DNA of 64,000 bases from an uncultured Acidocella sp. (GCF_946222605.1 NZ_CAMIIE010000009.1:1-64000), one strand, 5' to 3'; counted from the first letter of the stretch, positions 17,322-25,995 are shown. The notes: a model not told the origin generated them from the letters alone. Numbers and translations: made by a program.

Positions 17322-18275
17322 TTAGTGGCTCGCCTGCCGATACGCACTGGGGCTGCAACCGAAACGCTCTCGAAAAGCCCTGCTGAAATGCGAAAAATTA
17401 TTGAACCCATAAGCGAATGCGATTTCACCGACAGCGAGATGTCGCTGCGCCGCGGCGCGCAGCGCCTGGGCACAGTGCTCCAGACGCGACTGCCAGATAA
17501 ACTCCGCCAAGGAGATGTCACTCCCGGCAAAGGCGCGATGCAGATGCCGCTTCGAGCACCCAAACCGCTCAGCCAGGTTTTGCACCGAAAGCTCCGGGTC
17601 GGTGATATGGGTGCGGATATAATGCTTCACCTGGAATTCCAGCGTCTGGGCGGCTGAAACGCTGGCGCGCTCCTGCGCCGCGCCGGCGATGGCAAGGCGC
17701 AGCAAATTGGTCGCCACCTCCCCAAGCCCCGCTGCTTCACTGGCGCTGGCCCGCGCGCCCTCGGCCAAAATACTGTTGATGTAGTTCGGAAAAATTCTGC
17801 CTACGGCCGAGGCTTTGCCAAAATCTTGCACACCGAAACAATCCAGCTGGGCTGCAGGTAGATGCAAATCCGCCTTTGGCACCAAAATCACGAATTGATG
17901 GACCTGGGTCAGATTGACCACCTGATAGGGCCGCGCCGTATCGTAAAACGTCCATCCCGCCCCGTCGAGCATCACCTCCCGACCAGCCTGGGCGAACAGG
18001 CTGCGTCCGGATAATTGGACAGCAACTTTTACAAATTCACGTGGACCGTTATTGGCGCTGCGCGCCTCCCGCACCACCGCCACGGAGGAGGAGGAAAGCT
18101 CGCAAAGCTTGACTTGCCCGGCCTCCTGGAAGCGGGCGCGTCCAAAAAACGGCGCGTCGTCAATGATGTTGGATTTCAGCCCTCCCATCATTTGCCAAAG
18201 CGCATGATCCCAAACGGGCATCTGACTCGCGCCAACAGCCTCGATCCATGTCCCCGGCGTCGTTTCACATGACAT
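17322..18275 (-). CDS. AraC-family regulator (FeaR-like)
   Basis: 317-residue regulator with an N-terminal AraC-binding-like domain (residues about 30-190, as in FeaR and NahR-independent aromatic regulators) and a C-terminal AraC helix-turn-helix pair: SVQNLAERFGCSKRHLHRAF and VGEIAFAYGFNNFSHFSRAF. It lies upstream of, and on the same strand as, the porin/ABC/dehydrogenase operon, which it probably activates in response to an aromatic compound. FeaR itself activates an aromatic aldehyde dehydrogenase gene, which fits the operon content. Confidence 0.85.
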   Translation of the reverse strand: MSCETTPGTWIEAVGASQMPVWDHALWQMMGGLKSNIIDDAPFFGRARFQEAGQVKLCELSSSSVAVVREARSANNGPREFVKVAVQLSGRSLFAQAGREVMLDGAGWTFYDTARPYQVVNLTQVHQFVILVPKADLHLPAAQLDCFGVQDFGKASAVGRIFPNYINSILAEGARASASEAAGLGEVATNLLRLAIAGAAQERASVSAAQTLEFQVKHYIRTHITDPELSVQNLAERFGCSKRHLHRAFAGSDISLAEFIWQSRLEHCAQALRAAAQRHLAVGEIAFAYGFNNFSHFSRAFRERFGCSPSAYRQASH

Positions 18276-18383
18276 GCCGTTTCATCCCAATGCCAGCAGC
18301 AGCTGTTTTAGTTTTGATTTTAACGGTCAGATTACAGCGATCGGCGGAACGCCGTCAAGAATTTCGGGTCAAAACGATTTAAT

Positions 18384-18397
18384 ATATATCATATCAT
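18384..18397. promoter_or_regulatory. candidate operator upstream of the AraC gene
   Basis: ATATATCATATCAT; on the other strand it reads ATGATATGATATAT, close to the ATGT-N6-A(C/T)AT sites at 17119, 19785 and 23180. The bases after it (ACTTGCC) also resemble those following the 23180 site (ACAAGCC). It lies 109 bp upstream of the AraC start. Function is inferred. Confidence 0.35.
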
Positions 18398-18504
18398 ACT
18401 TGCCTCACCCCCCTGCGCCGCCCCTGTCAGCGTCATCAACAACAGACAACACCACCTGATCGGCGCCACGGGGCATGGGTGATCCATCTCCCTCTGGCGC
18501 GGTA

Positions 18505-18569
18505 GACGTTCAGATTGACGCGCCGGATTCAACGTAAACGCTGAAATAGCCCGCCAAACCAAAAGCTAG
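18505..18569. repeat. degenerate copy of the CTAG-bounded hairpin repeat
   Basis: Sequence with GACGTTCAGATTGACGCG, then a TCAACGTAAACGCTGAAAT arm and CGCCAAACCAAAAGCTAGAGC corresponds to the first hairpin and tail of the repeat found intact at 51116 and 23727. The terminal CTAG (18566-18569) contains the pobA stop codon on the opposite strand. Divergent in the arms, so old or partial. Confidence 0.5.
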
Positions 18570-19741
18570 AGCAGCGGCAGGCCGACATAATTCTCCGCCA
18601 GGCTCCGCTGCGCCGCCTCAGATTGGCGGATATAATCCAGCTCCGCCATTTGCAGCCGCCGGGCGAACCCATCCATCTCTGGAAAACGATGCGTCACCGA
18701 GGTAAACCACCAGGAAAAGCGCTCCGCCTTCCACACCCGCGCCAAGGCGCGCGCGGAATATCCCTCAAGCCCGCCGCTCCGGCCAGACGTGAAAAATTCA
18801 ACAAGCGCATCCGCCAGAAACGTGACATCGGAGGCGGCCAGATTCATCCCCTTGGCGCCGGTCGGCGGGACGATATGAGCGGCATCCCCGGCCAGGAACA
18901 ACCGCCCCCAGCGCATCGGCTCGGCAACAAAAGAGCGCAGCGGCGCGATGGATTTCTCGAAGGCCGCCCCGCGCGTCACCTTCCCGGCCAGTTGCGGGCC
19001 AAGCCGCAGGCACAGCTCATCCCAAAACCGCTCATCCGGCCAATCCTCGAGCTTCTCCTCCAGCCCGCATTGCACGTAATAGCGGCTGCGGGTGGGCGAG
19101 CGCATCGAGGCCAGGGCGAAACCACGCTCGTGATTGGCATAGACCAGCTCATCATCCGCCGGCGGCACGTCGGCGAGGATGCCGAGCCAGCCAAACGGAT
19201 AGACACGCTCGAACTGGCGCAGCACAGTGGCGGGAATCGCCGCCCGGCTGACGCCATGAAACCCGTCACACCCGGCCACGAAGCGGCAAGCGAGCTGCTT
19301 GGCCTCCCCTTGTACGGTCCAGGTGACTGTGGGTTCATCCCCATCCAGCCCGTGCAGAGCCACATCCTCGGCATTCCAGACGATCTCGACCCCACGCGCC
19401 GGTGCGGCATCGAACAGATCCTTCATCACCTCCTGCTGGCCATACACAACAACATGCCGCCCGCCTGTGAGCGCCGCCAGATCGATGTGGAACAGCTCCC
19501 CATCCAGCGCCAGATTGGTACCGCCATGCACCAGCCCCTCACGCTCCATCCGCGCATTCAGCCCAAGCCTGCGCAACAGATCAACCGTCACCTGCTCGAG
19601 CACGCCGGCGCGCACGCGCGCCTCGACATAGGCCCGGTCGCGCCGCTCCAGCACCACCGCTTTTATCCCCTCCTGGGCCAGCAGATGGGCAAGCAACATG
19701 CCGGCCGGGCCGGCGCCGATGATTGCGATGTCAGTTTTCAT
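18566..19741 (-). CDS. pobA: 4-hydroxybenzoate 3-monooxygenase
   Basis: FAD-dependent aromatic hydroxylase of 391 residues converting 4-hydroxybenzoate to protocatechuate with NAD(P)H. It has the Rossmann FAD motif GAGPAGM near the start, the PobA motif VRAGVLEQ, the DG motif GCDGFHGVSR and the second FAD motif GDAAHIVPPTGAKGMNLA. The ATG at 19741 is chosen over an upstream TTG at 19759; this gives the usual PobA length (about 394). It is divergent from a PobR-like AraC gene. The stop codon lies in a CTAG belonging to a repeat. Confidence 0.93.
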   Translation of the reverse strand: MKTDIAIIGAGPAGMLLAHLLAQEGIKAVVLERRDRAYVEARVRAGVLEQVTVDLLRRLGLNARMEREGLVHGGTNLALDGELFHIDLAALTGGRHVVVYGQQEVMKDLFDAAPARGVEIVWNAEDVALHGLDGDEPTVTWTVQGEAKQLACRFVAGCDGFHGVSRAAIPATVLRQFERVYPFGWLGILADVPPADDELVYANHERGFALASMRSPTRSRYYVQCGLEEKLEDWPDERFWDELCLRLGPQLAGKVTRGAAFEKSIAPLRSFVAEPMRWGRLFLAGDAAHIVPPTGAKGMNLAASDVTFLADALVEFFTSGRSGGLEGYSARALARVWKAERFSWWFTSVTHRFPEMDGFARRLQMAELDYIRQSEAAQRSLAENYVGLPLL

Positions 19742-19784
19742 GGTCAGGATGTTCCCCAAGCGCCAGGATAACGGCGCGTTGTAT

Positions 19785-19798
19785 ATGTTACATCACAT
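19785..19798. promoter_or_regulatory. candidate operator between pobA and its regulator
   Basis: ATGTTACATCACAT, an ATGT-N6-ACAT palindrome, 44 bp upstream of pobA and 82 bp upstream of the divergent AraC gene. It matches the 17119 site in overall form. Could be the PobR site or the site of a shared aromatic regulator. Confidence 0.4.
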
Positions 19799-19879
19799 AA
19801 TAATCAGCCGCGCCGCGCCGCCCATGGCGGCTACGCCAAAAAACTTGGATATTTCACCAAGTCCAGGCTAAGTGGCGCC

Positions 19880-20752
19880 ATGCAGGATTCCAGCGCGGTA
19901 CCGAGCTTCTATTTATATGGTGAATCCCACCGCGCCGCCGTCCCCGGTTTCGTGCACGCGGAAGCGCTGGATGACCGCTCCCGCCCCTCGGACTGGACGA
20001 TCCGCCCGCATGCGCATCGCGAGCTGGCGCAGCTGATTTTCATCAGCAAGGGCGGCGGCGACATGCGCGCCGAGGCCCGCACGTTGCGGTTTACGGCGCC
20101 CAGCCTGCTCGTGGTGCCCGCCGGGCTCGTCCATGGGTTCACATGGGTGGCGGAAACCGCGGGGGTGGTGATCACCATGGCCAGCGCCTACCTCGCCGGC
20201 CTCACGGCGCGCGATGCGGATGCCAGCGCCCTGTTCGCCAACGCCGCGGCACTGGCGTTGCCGCGGGGCGCGGCAGCGTCCCTCCAGCGCCGCAGCCGGG
20301 ATTTGATGCGTGAGCTGGGCTGGTCCGCCCCCGGGCATAAAACCGCAGTGGATGCGGCGCTGCTGGCGATTTTGCTGGCCGGCATCCGCGCCCGCGCGCA
20401 GGCCAGCACCCCGGCGCCGCGCGCCGGGCATTACGCCGGGCTGGTCGCCAGGCTGCGCGCGCGCATCGAAGAGCGCTTCAGGCTGCGCGAACCGGTCCCG
20501 GCCTACGCTGCTTCTCTGGGCGTCTCCGTCACCGCCTTGCGCAACGCCTGCACACGCATCGCCGGCGCCGCCCCGGGCACCTTGCTGGATGAACGCGCGA
20601 TGCTGGAAGCCCGCCGTGCGCTGCTTTATTCAAACCTGTCCGTCGCCGAGATCGGCTATGCGCTGGGCTTCGCCGATCCCGGACATTTTTCCCGGTTTTT
20701 CACGCGCCATGCGGGCCAGTCCCCGCGCGCCTTCCGGGCGGCGGCGCAATGA
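19880..20752 (+). CDS. pobR: AraC-family regulator of pobA (PobR-like)
   Basis: 290-residue regulator: an N-terminal cupin-like domain (PHAHRELAQLIFISKGGGDM, VVPAGLVHGF) and a C-terminal AraC helix-turn-helix (SLGVSVTALRNACTRIAG and EIGYALGFADPGHFSRFFTR). It is divergent from pobA with a 138-bp gap, the usual pobR/pobA arrangement; AraC-type PobR proteins are known from Pseudomonas and rhizobia. Expected to activate pobA when 4-hydroxybenzoate is present. Confidence 0.82.
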   Translation: MQDSSAVPSFYLYGESHRAAVPGFVHAEALDDRSRPSDWTIRPHAHRELAQLIFISKGGGDMRAEARTLRFTAPSLLVVPAGLVHGFTWVAETAGVVITMASAYLAGLTARDADASALFANAAALALPRGAAASLQRRSRDLMRELGWSAPGHKTAVDAALLAILLAGIRARAQASTPAPRAGHYAGLVARLRARIEERFRLREPVPAYAASLGVSVTALRNACTRIAGAAPGTLLDERAMLEARRALLYSNLSVAEIGYALGFADPGHFSRFFTRHAGQSPRAFRAAAQ

Positions 20753-20760
20753 GGCGGCGC

Positions 20761-22263
20761 TCAGTCCTGGTCGGGCCGCGCGGCCAGCAGATCACGCAGG
20801 CCAGGCTTCAGGATCTTGCCGGTGCCGGTGCGCGGCAGCGCCGCGACGAAGCTGACATATTTCGGAATCTTGTAGCGTGCCAGACGCGTATTGAGAAAGG
20901 CGAGGATCTCCTGCGCATCCGGCCCGGTCTCGGCCACCACGACAGCCAGATGCCCCACCTCGCCCCAGCGCGTATCCGGCACGCCGATGACCGCCGCCTC
21001 GCGGATCCCCGGCATCCCCGCCAGGGCCGCCTCGATCTCCACCGGGTAAACATTCTCGCCGCCGGAAATGAACATGTCCTTCTTGCGGTCCACCAGGAAA
21101 AAGAACCCATCCTCATCCTGGCGGGCAATATCGCCGGTGCGAAACCAGCCCTCGGCGGTGAAGGCCCTGGCGGTCTCATCCGGCGCGCGCCAATAGGCGG
21201 TGAAGATATTTTCGCCCTTCAGCAGCAACTCCCCGGCCATGCCCGGCGCCACATCATCGCCATTGGCATCGACGATGCGCGTCTGGATGGATGGCGGGAT
21301 CAGCCCCGCGGCACCGGCCTTCTGGTCGATCAGCGGAATATGAACCGGCATGCAGGAGACGGTTCCGGCCTCGCTCATGCCAAACCCATCGGCAATGGCA
21401 ATGCCATCGCGCAGCCAGGCGCGAATATCGGCCGCCGGATGCGGCGCGCCGCCGGAAAAAATGCCGGTGAGGTTGCGCAGGCGTTGCGGGTCAAAGCCCG
21501 GCTCGGCGCGCAGCATCTTCGCCATTTGCGGCACACAGAAATAATGCGTGATCCGCAAGCCGGGATCGGAGAGCCGGGCCAATGTGCGGGTGGCGTCAAA
21601 GCCCTCACTGATCAGCACCGCGCCGCCGCGCATGAAGGCGGGACGCAGATTGGTGATGATCCCCATGACATGAAACATCGGCGTTTCCGCCAGCATCGTG
21701 CTCTCATGGGTGACACGGGCCAGCAGACCGAAATTCACCGCGGTCTGGGTGATGTTGCGTTCGCTCAGCAACACGCCCTTGGGCCGGCCGGAGGTGCCGG
21801 AGGTGTAGAGAATGAGGCTGGGCGCGTCACGGTCGAACGGCACCGGCGCCAGCGCCGCCGCCTGTTCAATCTCGCCGCGCAGCGCGGGAAACAAGGTTCG
21901 CCGCACCGCGGCGCGGAGCGGATTAAGAAACTCCTCGTCGCCAACCAGCAAGGCCGGATCGCAATCATCGAGCAGCCGGCGCTGCTCGGGCAATGCCAAG
22001 CGCCAGTTGAGCGGCACGAAAATCGCGCCGATGCGCGCGCAGGCGAGATGCAGCAGCGCCTGTTCGGCACAATTGCGCCCCAGCGCCGCGATGCGCTCTC
22101 CCGGCTTGATGCCGTAATGCGACACCAACAGCCCGGCAGTCTGGGCAATCGCCGCGTTCCATTGCGCGTAGTTCCATTGGCGGCCGCTGGCGAATTCCAG
22201 CACCGCCAGCGCCTCGGGCTGCAGGCGCGCCTGCAGGCCGGGATCGTCCACGATATTGACCAT
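20761..22263 (-). CDS. fcs: feruloyl/p-coumaroyl-CoA synthetase
   Basis: 500-residue acyl-adenylating CoA ligase: P-loop ILYTSGTSGRPKGVLLS, GFGMSEAGT, the hinge EGWFRTGDIARQDEDG and VDRKKDMFISGGENVYPVEI, and the catalytic lysine in RTGTGKILKPGLR. By itself it could act on many acids; the assignment rests on the hydratase-lyase gene 26 bp upstream, the standard partner, and the divergent MarR regulator. It would activate ferulate or p-coumarate to the CoA ester. It converges on the pobR gene with an 8-bp gap. Confidence 0.8.
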   Translation of the reverse strand: MVNIVDDPGLQARLQPEALAVLEFASGRQWNYAQWNAAIAQTAGLLVSHYGIKPGERIAALGRNCAEQALLHLACARIGAIFVPLNWRLALPEQRRLLDDCDPALLVGDEEFLNPLRAAVRRTLFPALRGEIEQAAALAPVPFDRDAPSLILYTSGTSGRPKGVLLSERNITQTAVNFGLLARVTHESTMLAETPMFHVMGIITNLRPAFMRGGAVLISEGFDATRTLARLSDPGLRITHYFCVPQMAKMLRAEPGFDPQRLRNLTGIFSGGAPHPAADIRAWLRDGIAIADGFGMSEAGTVSCMPVHIPLIDQKAGAAGLIPPSIQTRIVDANGDDVAPGMAGELLLKGENIFTAYWRAPDETARAFTAEGWFRTGDIARQDEDGFFFLVDRKKDMFISGGENVYPVEIEAALAGMPGIREAAVIGVPDTRWGEVGHLAVVVAETGPDAQEILAFLNTRLARYKIPKYVSFVAALPRTGTGKILKPGLRDLLAARPDQD

Positions 22264-22289
22264 TGCGTTTCCTCCCCTGCTGGACGCGC

Positions 22290-23108
22290 TCAGTCTTTCA
22301 AACGATAGGCGCCAAGCCCGGGCTTGTAGGTTTTTTCATCGATGAACTGACGAATCCCCTCTTTTCGCCCATCATTATCATAGGAGTTCGCCGCCTCCTG
22401 GGCACGCACCAGATAATCCTCGGCATTCTCATAGGTCATCTCACCCACCCGGCGCACGGCATCCTTTGTCGCTTTCAGCGCCACGGGGTTCTTCTTCAGC
22501 AGCACGTTGGCAACCTCGGTCACACGCTGGCGCAGGCCAGAGAGCGGCAGCGCCTCATTCACCAGCCCCCAGGCGGCGGCGGTTTTGCCATCCACCATCT
22601 CGCCCATCATGGCGTGGTACATGGCATTGCGGAAGGAGAGCAGCTCCACGGCCACCTTGGTGGCCCCACCGCCGGGCAGAATGCCCCAATTGATCTCGGA
22701 GAGGCCAAACTGCGCCTCCTCCGCCGCAAAGGCGAGGTCACAGGCGAAGAGCGGGCCGTAGCCGCCACCAAAGCACCAGCCATTCACCATCGCGATGGTC
22801 GGCTTCTGGTACCAGCGCAACCGCCGCCACCAGCCATAGGATTCACGCTGCGCCTTGCGCGTGGCGCCCAGCCCCTGCGCCTCCGTCTCCCGGAAATATT
22901 CCTTCAAATCCATGCCCGCGGACCAGGCCGTGCCCTCGCCGGTGAGCACCAGCACCCCGACATCCTCGCGGAATTCCAGCTCGTCGAGCACCTCCATCAT
23001 CCGCCGGTTGAGCCCCGGGCTCATGCAATTGCGCTTCTCCGGACGGTTGAATTTCACCCAGGCGATGCGGTTTTCCACCGTGAACGCGACGGTATCGGTC
23101 TCAGACAT
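22290..23108 (-). CDS. ech: p-hydroxycinnamoyl-CoA hydratase/lyase
   Basis: 272-residue crotonase-family enzyme that hydrates feruloyl-CoA and cleaves it to vanillin and acetyl-CoA. Diagnostic HCHL features are RPEKRN near the start, AGMDLKEYFRE, KPTIAMVNGWCFGGG and FGLSEINWG, the latter holding the catalytic Glu. The position that is Ser in the Pseudomonas enzyme (GGGFSPL, recalled from the family) is Gly here (GGGYGPL). The ATG at 23108 has GAAGGGGA at a proper distance; an ATG two codons upstream is too close to it. First gene of the ech-fcs operon. Confidence 0.9.
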   Translation of the reverse strand: MSETDTVAFTVENRIAWVKFNRPEKRNCMSPGLNRRMMEVLDELEFREDVGVLVLTGEGTAWSAGMDLKEYFRETEAQGLGATRKAQRESYGWWRRLRWYQKPTIAMVNGWCFGGGYGPLFACDLAFAAEEAQFGLSEINWGILPGGGATKVAVELLSFRNAMYHAMMGEMVDGKTAAAWGLVNEALPLSGLRQRVTEVANVLLKKNPVALKATKDAVRRVGEMTYENAEDYLVRAQEAANSYDNDGRKEGIRQFIDEKTYKPGLGAYRLKD

Positions 23109-23179
23109 TTTCATTCCCCTTCAAAAGCAAGGCCTGCGGCAAAACCGGCGCGCCTCATCTGATACCGGTTTTTAATGCT

Positions 23180-23193
23180 ATATATCATAACAT
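23180..23193. promoter_or_regulatory. candidate operator between ech and the MarR gene
   Basis: ATATATCATAACAT (other strand ATGTTATGATATAT) sits 72 bp upstream of both ech and the divergent MarR gene. It is the only A/T-rich patch in the gap and resembles the sites at 17119, 18384 and 19785. Probably the MarR site; inferred. Confidence 0.45.
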
Positions 23194-23265
23194 ACAAGCC
23201 CCCACGCCGCCGCCCCGGGGCTGGATAAGATTGCGTCGGCCACGGGGCACGGGCATAGTCGCGCC

Positions 23266-23730
23266 ATGGCGCTGAAACTGAAATCCCCCGCCCCTGCCCC
23301 GGTTGAAAACGGCGGCCCCAGCAATCCCCTGGAAGAGCTTCTGGGCTACCAGCTGCGCCGCGCCTCCCAGGCGATGATGGCGGATCTCGGCGCCGAGCTG
23401 GCGGATCTGGACCTCAAGGTCACCGAAATGTCGGTGCTGATGGTGATCGAGGAGAATCAGGACATCACCCAGAGCGAAATCGGCCGCGTACTGGCCATTC
23501 AGCGCGCCAACATGGTGCCGCTGACCACGCAGCTGGAACGCCGTGGGCTGCTGCGCAAGGGGGCGACCACGGGCCGGGCGCAAGCGCTGCGCCTAACGCC
23601 CGCCGGGCGGGCGCTGATGCGCGAATGCCGCAAGCGCGTGGCCCGGCATGAGGCGCGCTTCCTGGCCGGCATCGGCAAAGCCCAGCGCGAGGCGCTGTTG
23701 CGGCATTTAAGGATGGTTTGGGAAGGCTAG
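23266..23730 (+). CDS. MarR-family regulator of ferulate catabolism
   Basis: 154-residue winged-helix regulator; the recognition region is DITQSEIGRVLAIQRANMVP followed by the wing TTGRAQALRLTPAGRAL. MarR proteins divergent from fcs/ech genes (for example FerC of Sphingobium) repress them until a hydroxycinnamoyl-CoA binds; the same is expected here. Its TAG stop (23728-23730) is part of the CTAG that begins a hairpin repeat. Confidence 0.82.
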   Translation: MALKLKSPAPAPVENGGPSNPLEELLGYQLRRASQAMMADLGAELADLDLKVTEMSVLMVIEENQDITQSEIGRVLAIQRANMVPLTTQLERRGLLRKGATTGRAQALRLTPAGRALMRECRKRVARHEARFLAGIGKAQREALLRHLRMVWEG

Positions 23731-23935
23731 AGCAATATGTGTTTAGGTTGACGCGCCAGCGTCAAAGTAAACACATGAAATTGCTCGCTAAAACAAAATC
23801 TAGAGCATCAAGCTAAAAGCTTGATGCTCTAGAGCGAGATGGGTTGACACCCACTCGCTCTACTCATGCTTTGGCGAGCAATTCCATGTGTTTATCTTGA
23901 CACTACCGCGTCAATCCAAACACATATTGCTCTAA
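23727..23935. repeat. compound copy of the CTAG-bounded hairpin repeat
   Basis: Two inverted copies of the repeat sharing a middle. The first large imperfect hairpin is 23730-23786 (GAGCAATATGTGTTTA paired with TAAACACATGAAATTGCTC). A perfect hairpin follows at 23801-23831 (TAGAGCATCAAGCT / AGCTTGATGCTCTA), then a third at 23831-23861 (AGAGCGAG/CGCTCT with TGGGT/ACCCA). Last is the first hairpin again, inverted, at 23876-23932. The left edge CTAG holds the MarR stop; the right edge reads CTAA. A further GGTTGACGCGCCA fragment lies at 23951-23963. No coding sequence was seen in 23731-23989. Confidence 0.8.
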
Positions 23936-23989
23936 CACTGTCTGGGTTTCGGTTGACGCGCCAGCCGGCGCCAAATCGTGCGCCGCGCC

Positions 23990-24496
23990 TCAACCGGCTT
24001 CTTGCAGCGCCGTCTCCAGCCGGTGATAGCGGCGCTGGTGATAGACCAGCCCGGTAGCTTGGGGACAGAGTTTGACCGCCCTCACATCGCAGAACAGCAC
24101 GCGATGCGTCCCAATTTCGACGACACTGGAAATCACCCCGTCAAAGGCGGCGGTAGCGGCCTCCAGCACCGGCGCGCCAGTTTCCAGTCGCCCCCAGCCC
24201 GCCTGGGCGAAGCGCTCCGCCATGCTCAGCCCCTGCTGGCCGGAAAACAAACGCGAGAGCGGCTCGCCATACGCATTGAGCACATTCACGCAAAGCGGCC
24301 CACCCTGCTGAAACGCACCCGAGAGCCGGCTGTTTTTGTTCATGCAGACAAGCAGCGTCGCCGGCGTGTCGGTCACGCTGCACACGGCGGAGGCGGTGAA
24401 CCCCATATCGCCCTCCGGCGCGCGGGTGGTGATGATGTTCACCGCGGCCCCAAGCCGGGCCATGGCATCCCTGAACAAGGCGGTGTCGATTGTCAT
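23990..24496 (-). CDS. flavin reductase (HpaC-like small component)
   Basis: 168-residue NAD(P)H:flavin oxidoreductase of the flavin reductase-like family. It begins TALFRDAMARLGAAVNIITT and has GFTASAVCSVTDTPATLLVCMN, the standard FMN-binding stretch, and a C-terminal YHQRRYHRL. The ATG at 24496 is chosen because the open frame further upstream runs into the aldehyde dehydrogenase gene. It would supply reduced flavin to the luciferase-like monooxygenase two genes upstream. Last gene of the GntR-controlled leftward operon. Confidence 0.88.
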   Translation of the reverse strand: MTIDTALFRDAMARLGAAVNIITTRAPEGDMGFTASAVCSVTDTPATLLVCMNKNSRLSGAFQQGGPLCVNVLNAYGEPLSRLFSGQQGLSMAERFAQAGWGRLETGAPVLEAATAAFDGVISSVVEIGTHRVLFCDVRAVKLCPQATGLVYHQRRYHRLETALQEAG

Positions 24497-24516
24497 CGGG
24501 CGGGCCTTTCCAAAAC

Positions 24517-25995
24517 TCAACGCATCACGAACGGATCGGGCAATGGCGCGTCCGAGAGATTGATCCAGACCGATTTGGTTCTGGTATAATCCAGGATCGA
24601 TTCGACCCCGCCCTCGCGTCCCAGCCCGCTTTCCTTGTACCCCCCAAAGGGCACCAGCGGCGAGATGACCCGGTAGGTATTCACCCACACCACCCCAGCC
24701 CGGATGGCGCGGGCCAGCCGGTGCGCGCGCGCGAGGTTTTGCGTGAACACACCGCTGGCCAGGGCGAATTTCGAATCATTCGCCAGCGCCAGCGCCTCGT
24801 CCTCGGTATCAAACGCGATCACGCTGAGCACCGGGGCGAAAAACTCCTCGCCCCAGCAGGGCGGCTCGGGCGTGTCGCAAAGCAGGATCGTCGGGCGCAG
24901 ATAGAAACCCGCCGCAAATCCCGCCGGCACATCGCCGCCGGTGATCAGCACCGCGCCTTGTTCCTGGCTGTCCTTGATCAGCGCCAGGGCCCGGTCGCGC
25001 TGGCGCGCGGTGGCCAGCGGCCCCATCTGCGTGGCCGCGTCGGCCGGGTTGCCGATGACGATCTGCTCCGCCCGCGCCTTCAATCTTTCCAGCAGCGCCG
25101 GCAGCAGCGGACGCTGCACCAGCAGCCGTGAGCCGGCCACGCAGCTCTGCCCGCTGGCCGCGAAAATGCCGGCGATGACCGCGCTGACCACATTATCGGG
25201 ATCGGCATCCGCAAAGGCCAGCACCGGCGATTTGCCGCCCAGCTCAAGCGTCGTCGCGGCCAGGTTGGCGGCGGAATTGCGGACGATATGCCGCGCCGTT
25301 TCCGGCCCGCCGGTGAAGGCGATGCGTGCGACCAGCGGATGCGTGGTGAGCGCCTGGCCACATTGCGCGCCGGTGCCGGTGATGATGTTCACCACCCCCG
25401 GCGGGAAGCCCGCGTCATGCACCACCCGGGCAAATTCCAGCAGCGGCGCGGCGCCATCCTCGGCGGCCTTCAGCACCATTGTGCAGCCCGCCGCCAGGGC
25501 CGGGCCCAGCTTCACCGCCGCCAGAAAGAGCTGCGAATTCCAGGGTACCATGGCGGCCACCACCCCCACCGGCTCGCGCCGCAGCGTCACCTCCATCTCC
25601 GGCTTGTCCACCGGCACGTGCAGCCCCATCACCTTGTCGGCCAGCCCGCCATAGAAGCGGAAATAGTCGGCGATATAGGCGATCTGCCCGCCGGTCTCGC
25701 GGATGATCTTGCCGGTATCCCGGGTTTCCAGCGCGGCCAGGCGCGGCGCCGCCTCGGCCAGCAGATCCCCCAGCCGGGAGAGCAGCTTGCCGCGCGCGGT
25801 GGCGGTGAGCCCGGCCCAGGCGGGGGCCTGCAAGGCGGCATGCGCGGCGCGCACGGCGCGGTCCACATCCTGCGCGCTGGCGGCGGGCATCAGCGCCCAG
25901 GGCGCGCCGGTGGCCGGGTCCAGGCTTTCGAAATGCGCCGCCGCATCCTCGAAGCGCCCGTCGATATAATGCTGAAACCGCGGCAGCTCAGGCAT
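24517..25995 (-). CDS. aldehyde dehydrogenase
   Basis: 492-residue NAD(P)-dependent aldehyde dehydrogenase: MVPWNSQLFLA and FTGGPETARHI cofactor motifs, the general base in LELGGKSP, the nucleophile Cys in SGQSCVAGSR, and the C-terminal GGYKESGLGREGG. Its start overlaps the monooxygenase stop by 8 bp, so it is translationally coupled. It probably oxidises a semialdehyde produced after the monooxygenase and hydrolase steps. The substrate is not known. Confidence 0.88.
   Translation of the reverse strand: MPELPRFQHYIDGRFEDAAAHFESLDPATGAPWALMPAASAQDVDRAVRAAHAALQAPAWAGLTATARGKLLSRLGDLLAEAAPRLAALETRDTGKIIRETGGQIAYIADYFRFYGGLADKVMGLHVPVDKPEMEVTLRREPVGVVAAMVPWNSQLFLAAVKLGPALAAGCTMVLKAAEDGAAPLLEFARVVHDAGFPPGVVNIITGTGAQCGQALTTHPLVARIAFTGGPETARHIVRNSAANLAATTLELGGKSPVLAFADADPDNVVSAVIAGIFAASGQSCVAGSRLLVQRPLLPALLERLKARAEQIVIGNPADAATQMGPLATARQRDRALALIKDSQEQGAVLITGGDVPAGFAAGFYLRPTILLCDTPEPPCWGEEFFAPVLSVIAFDTEDEALALANDSKFALASGVFTQNLARAHRLARAIRAGVVWVNTYRVISPLVPFGGYKESGLGREGGVESILDYTRTKSVWINLSDAPLPDPFVMR

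Noticed and set aside
18276..18565. A small gene in the gap between the AraC gene and pobA (frame 18274-18459)
   Set aside because: No ribosome site or recognisable protein pattern; the gap is better explained by a promoter and a degenerate repeat copy.
23727..23935. Possible CRISPR array
   Set aside because: Repeats are inverted hairpins of unequal spacing with no constant-length spacers and no cas genes.
24497..24688. Upstream N-terminal extension of the flavin reductase
   Set aside because: It overlaps the aldehyde dehydrogenase gene, is Arg/Gly-rich and lacks family similarity; ATG 24496 fits the family.
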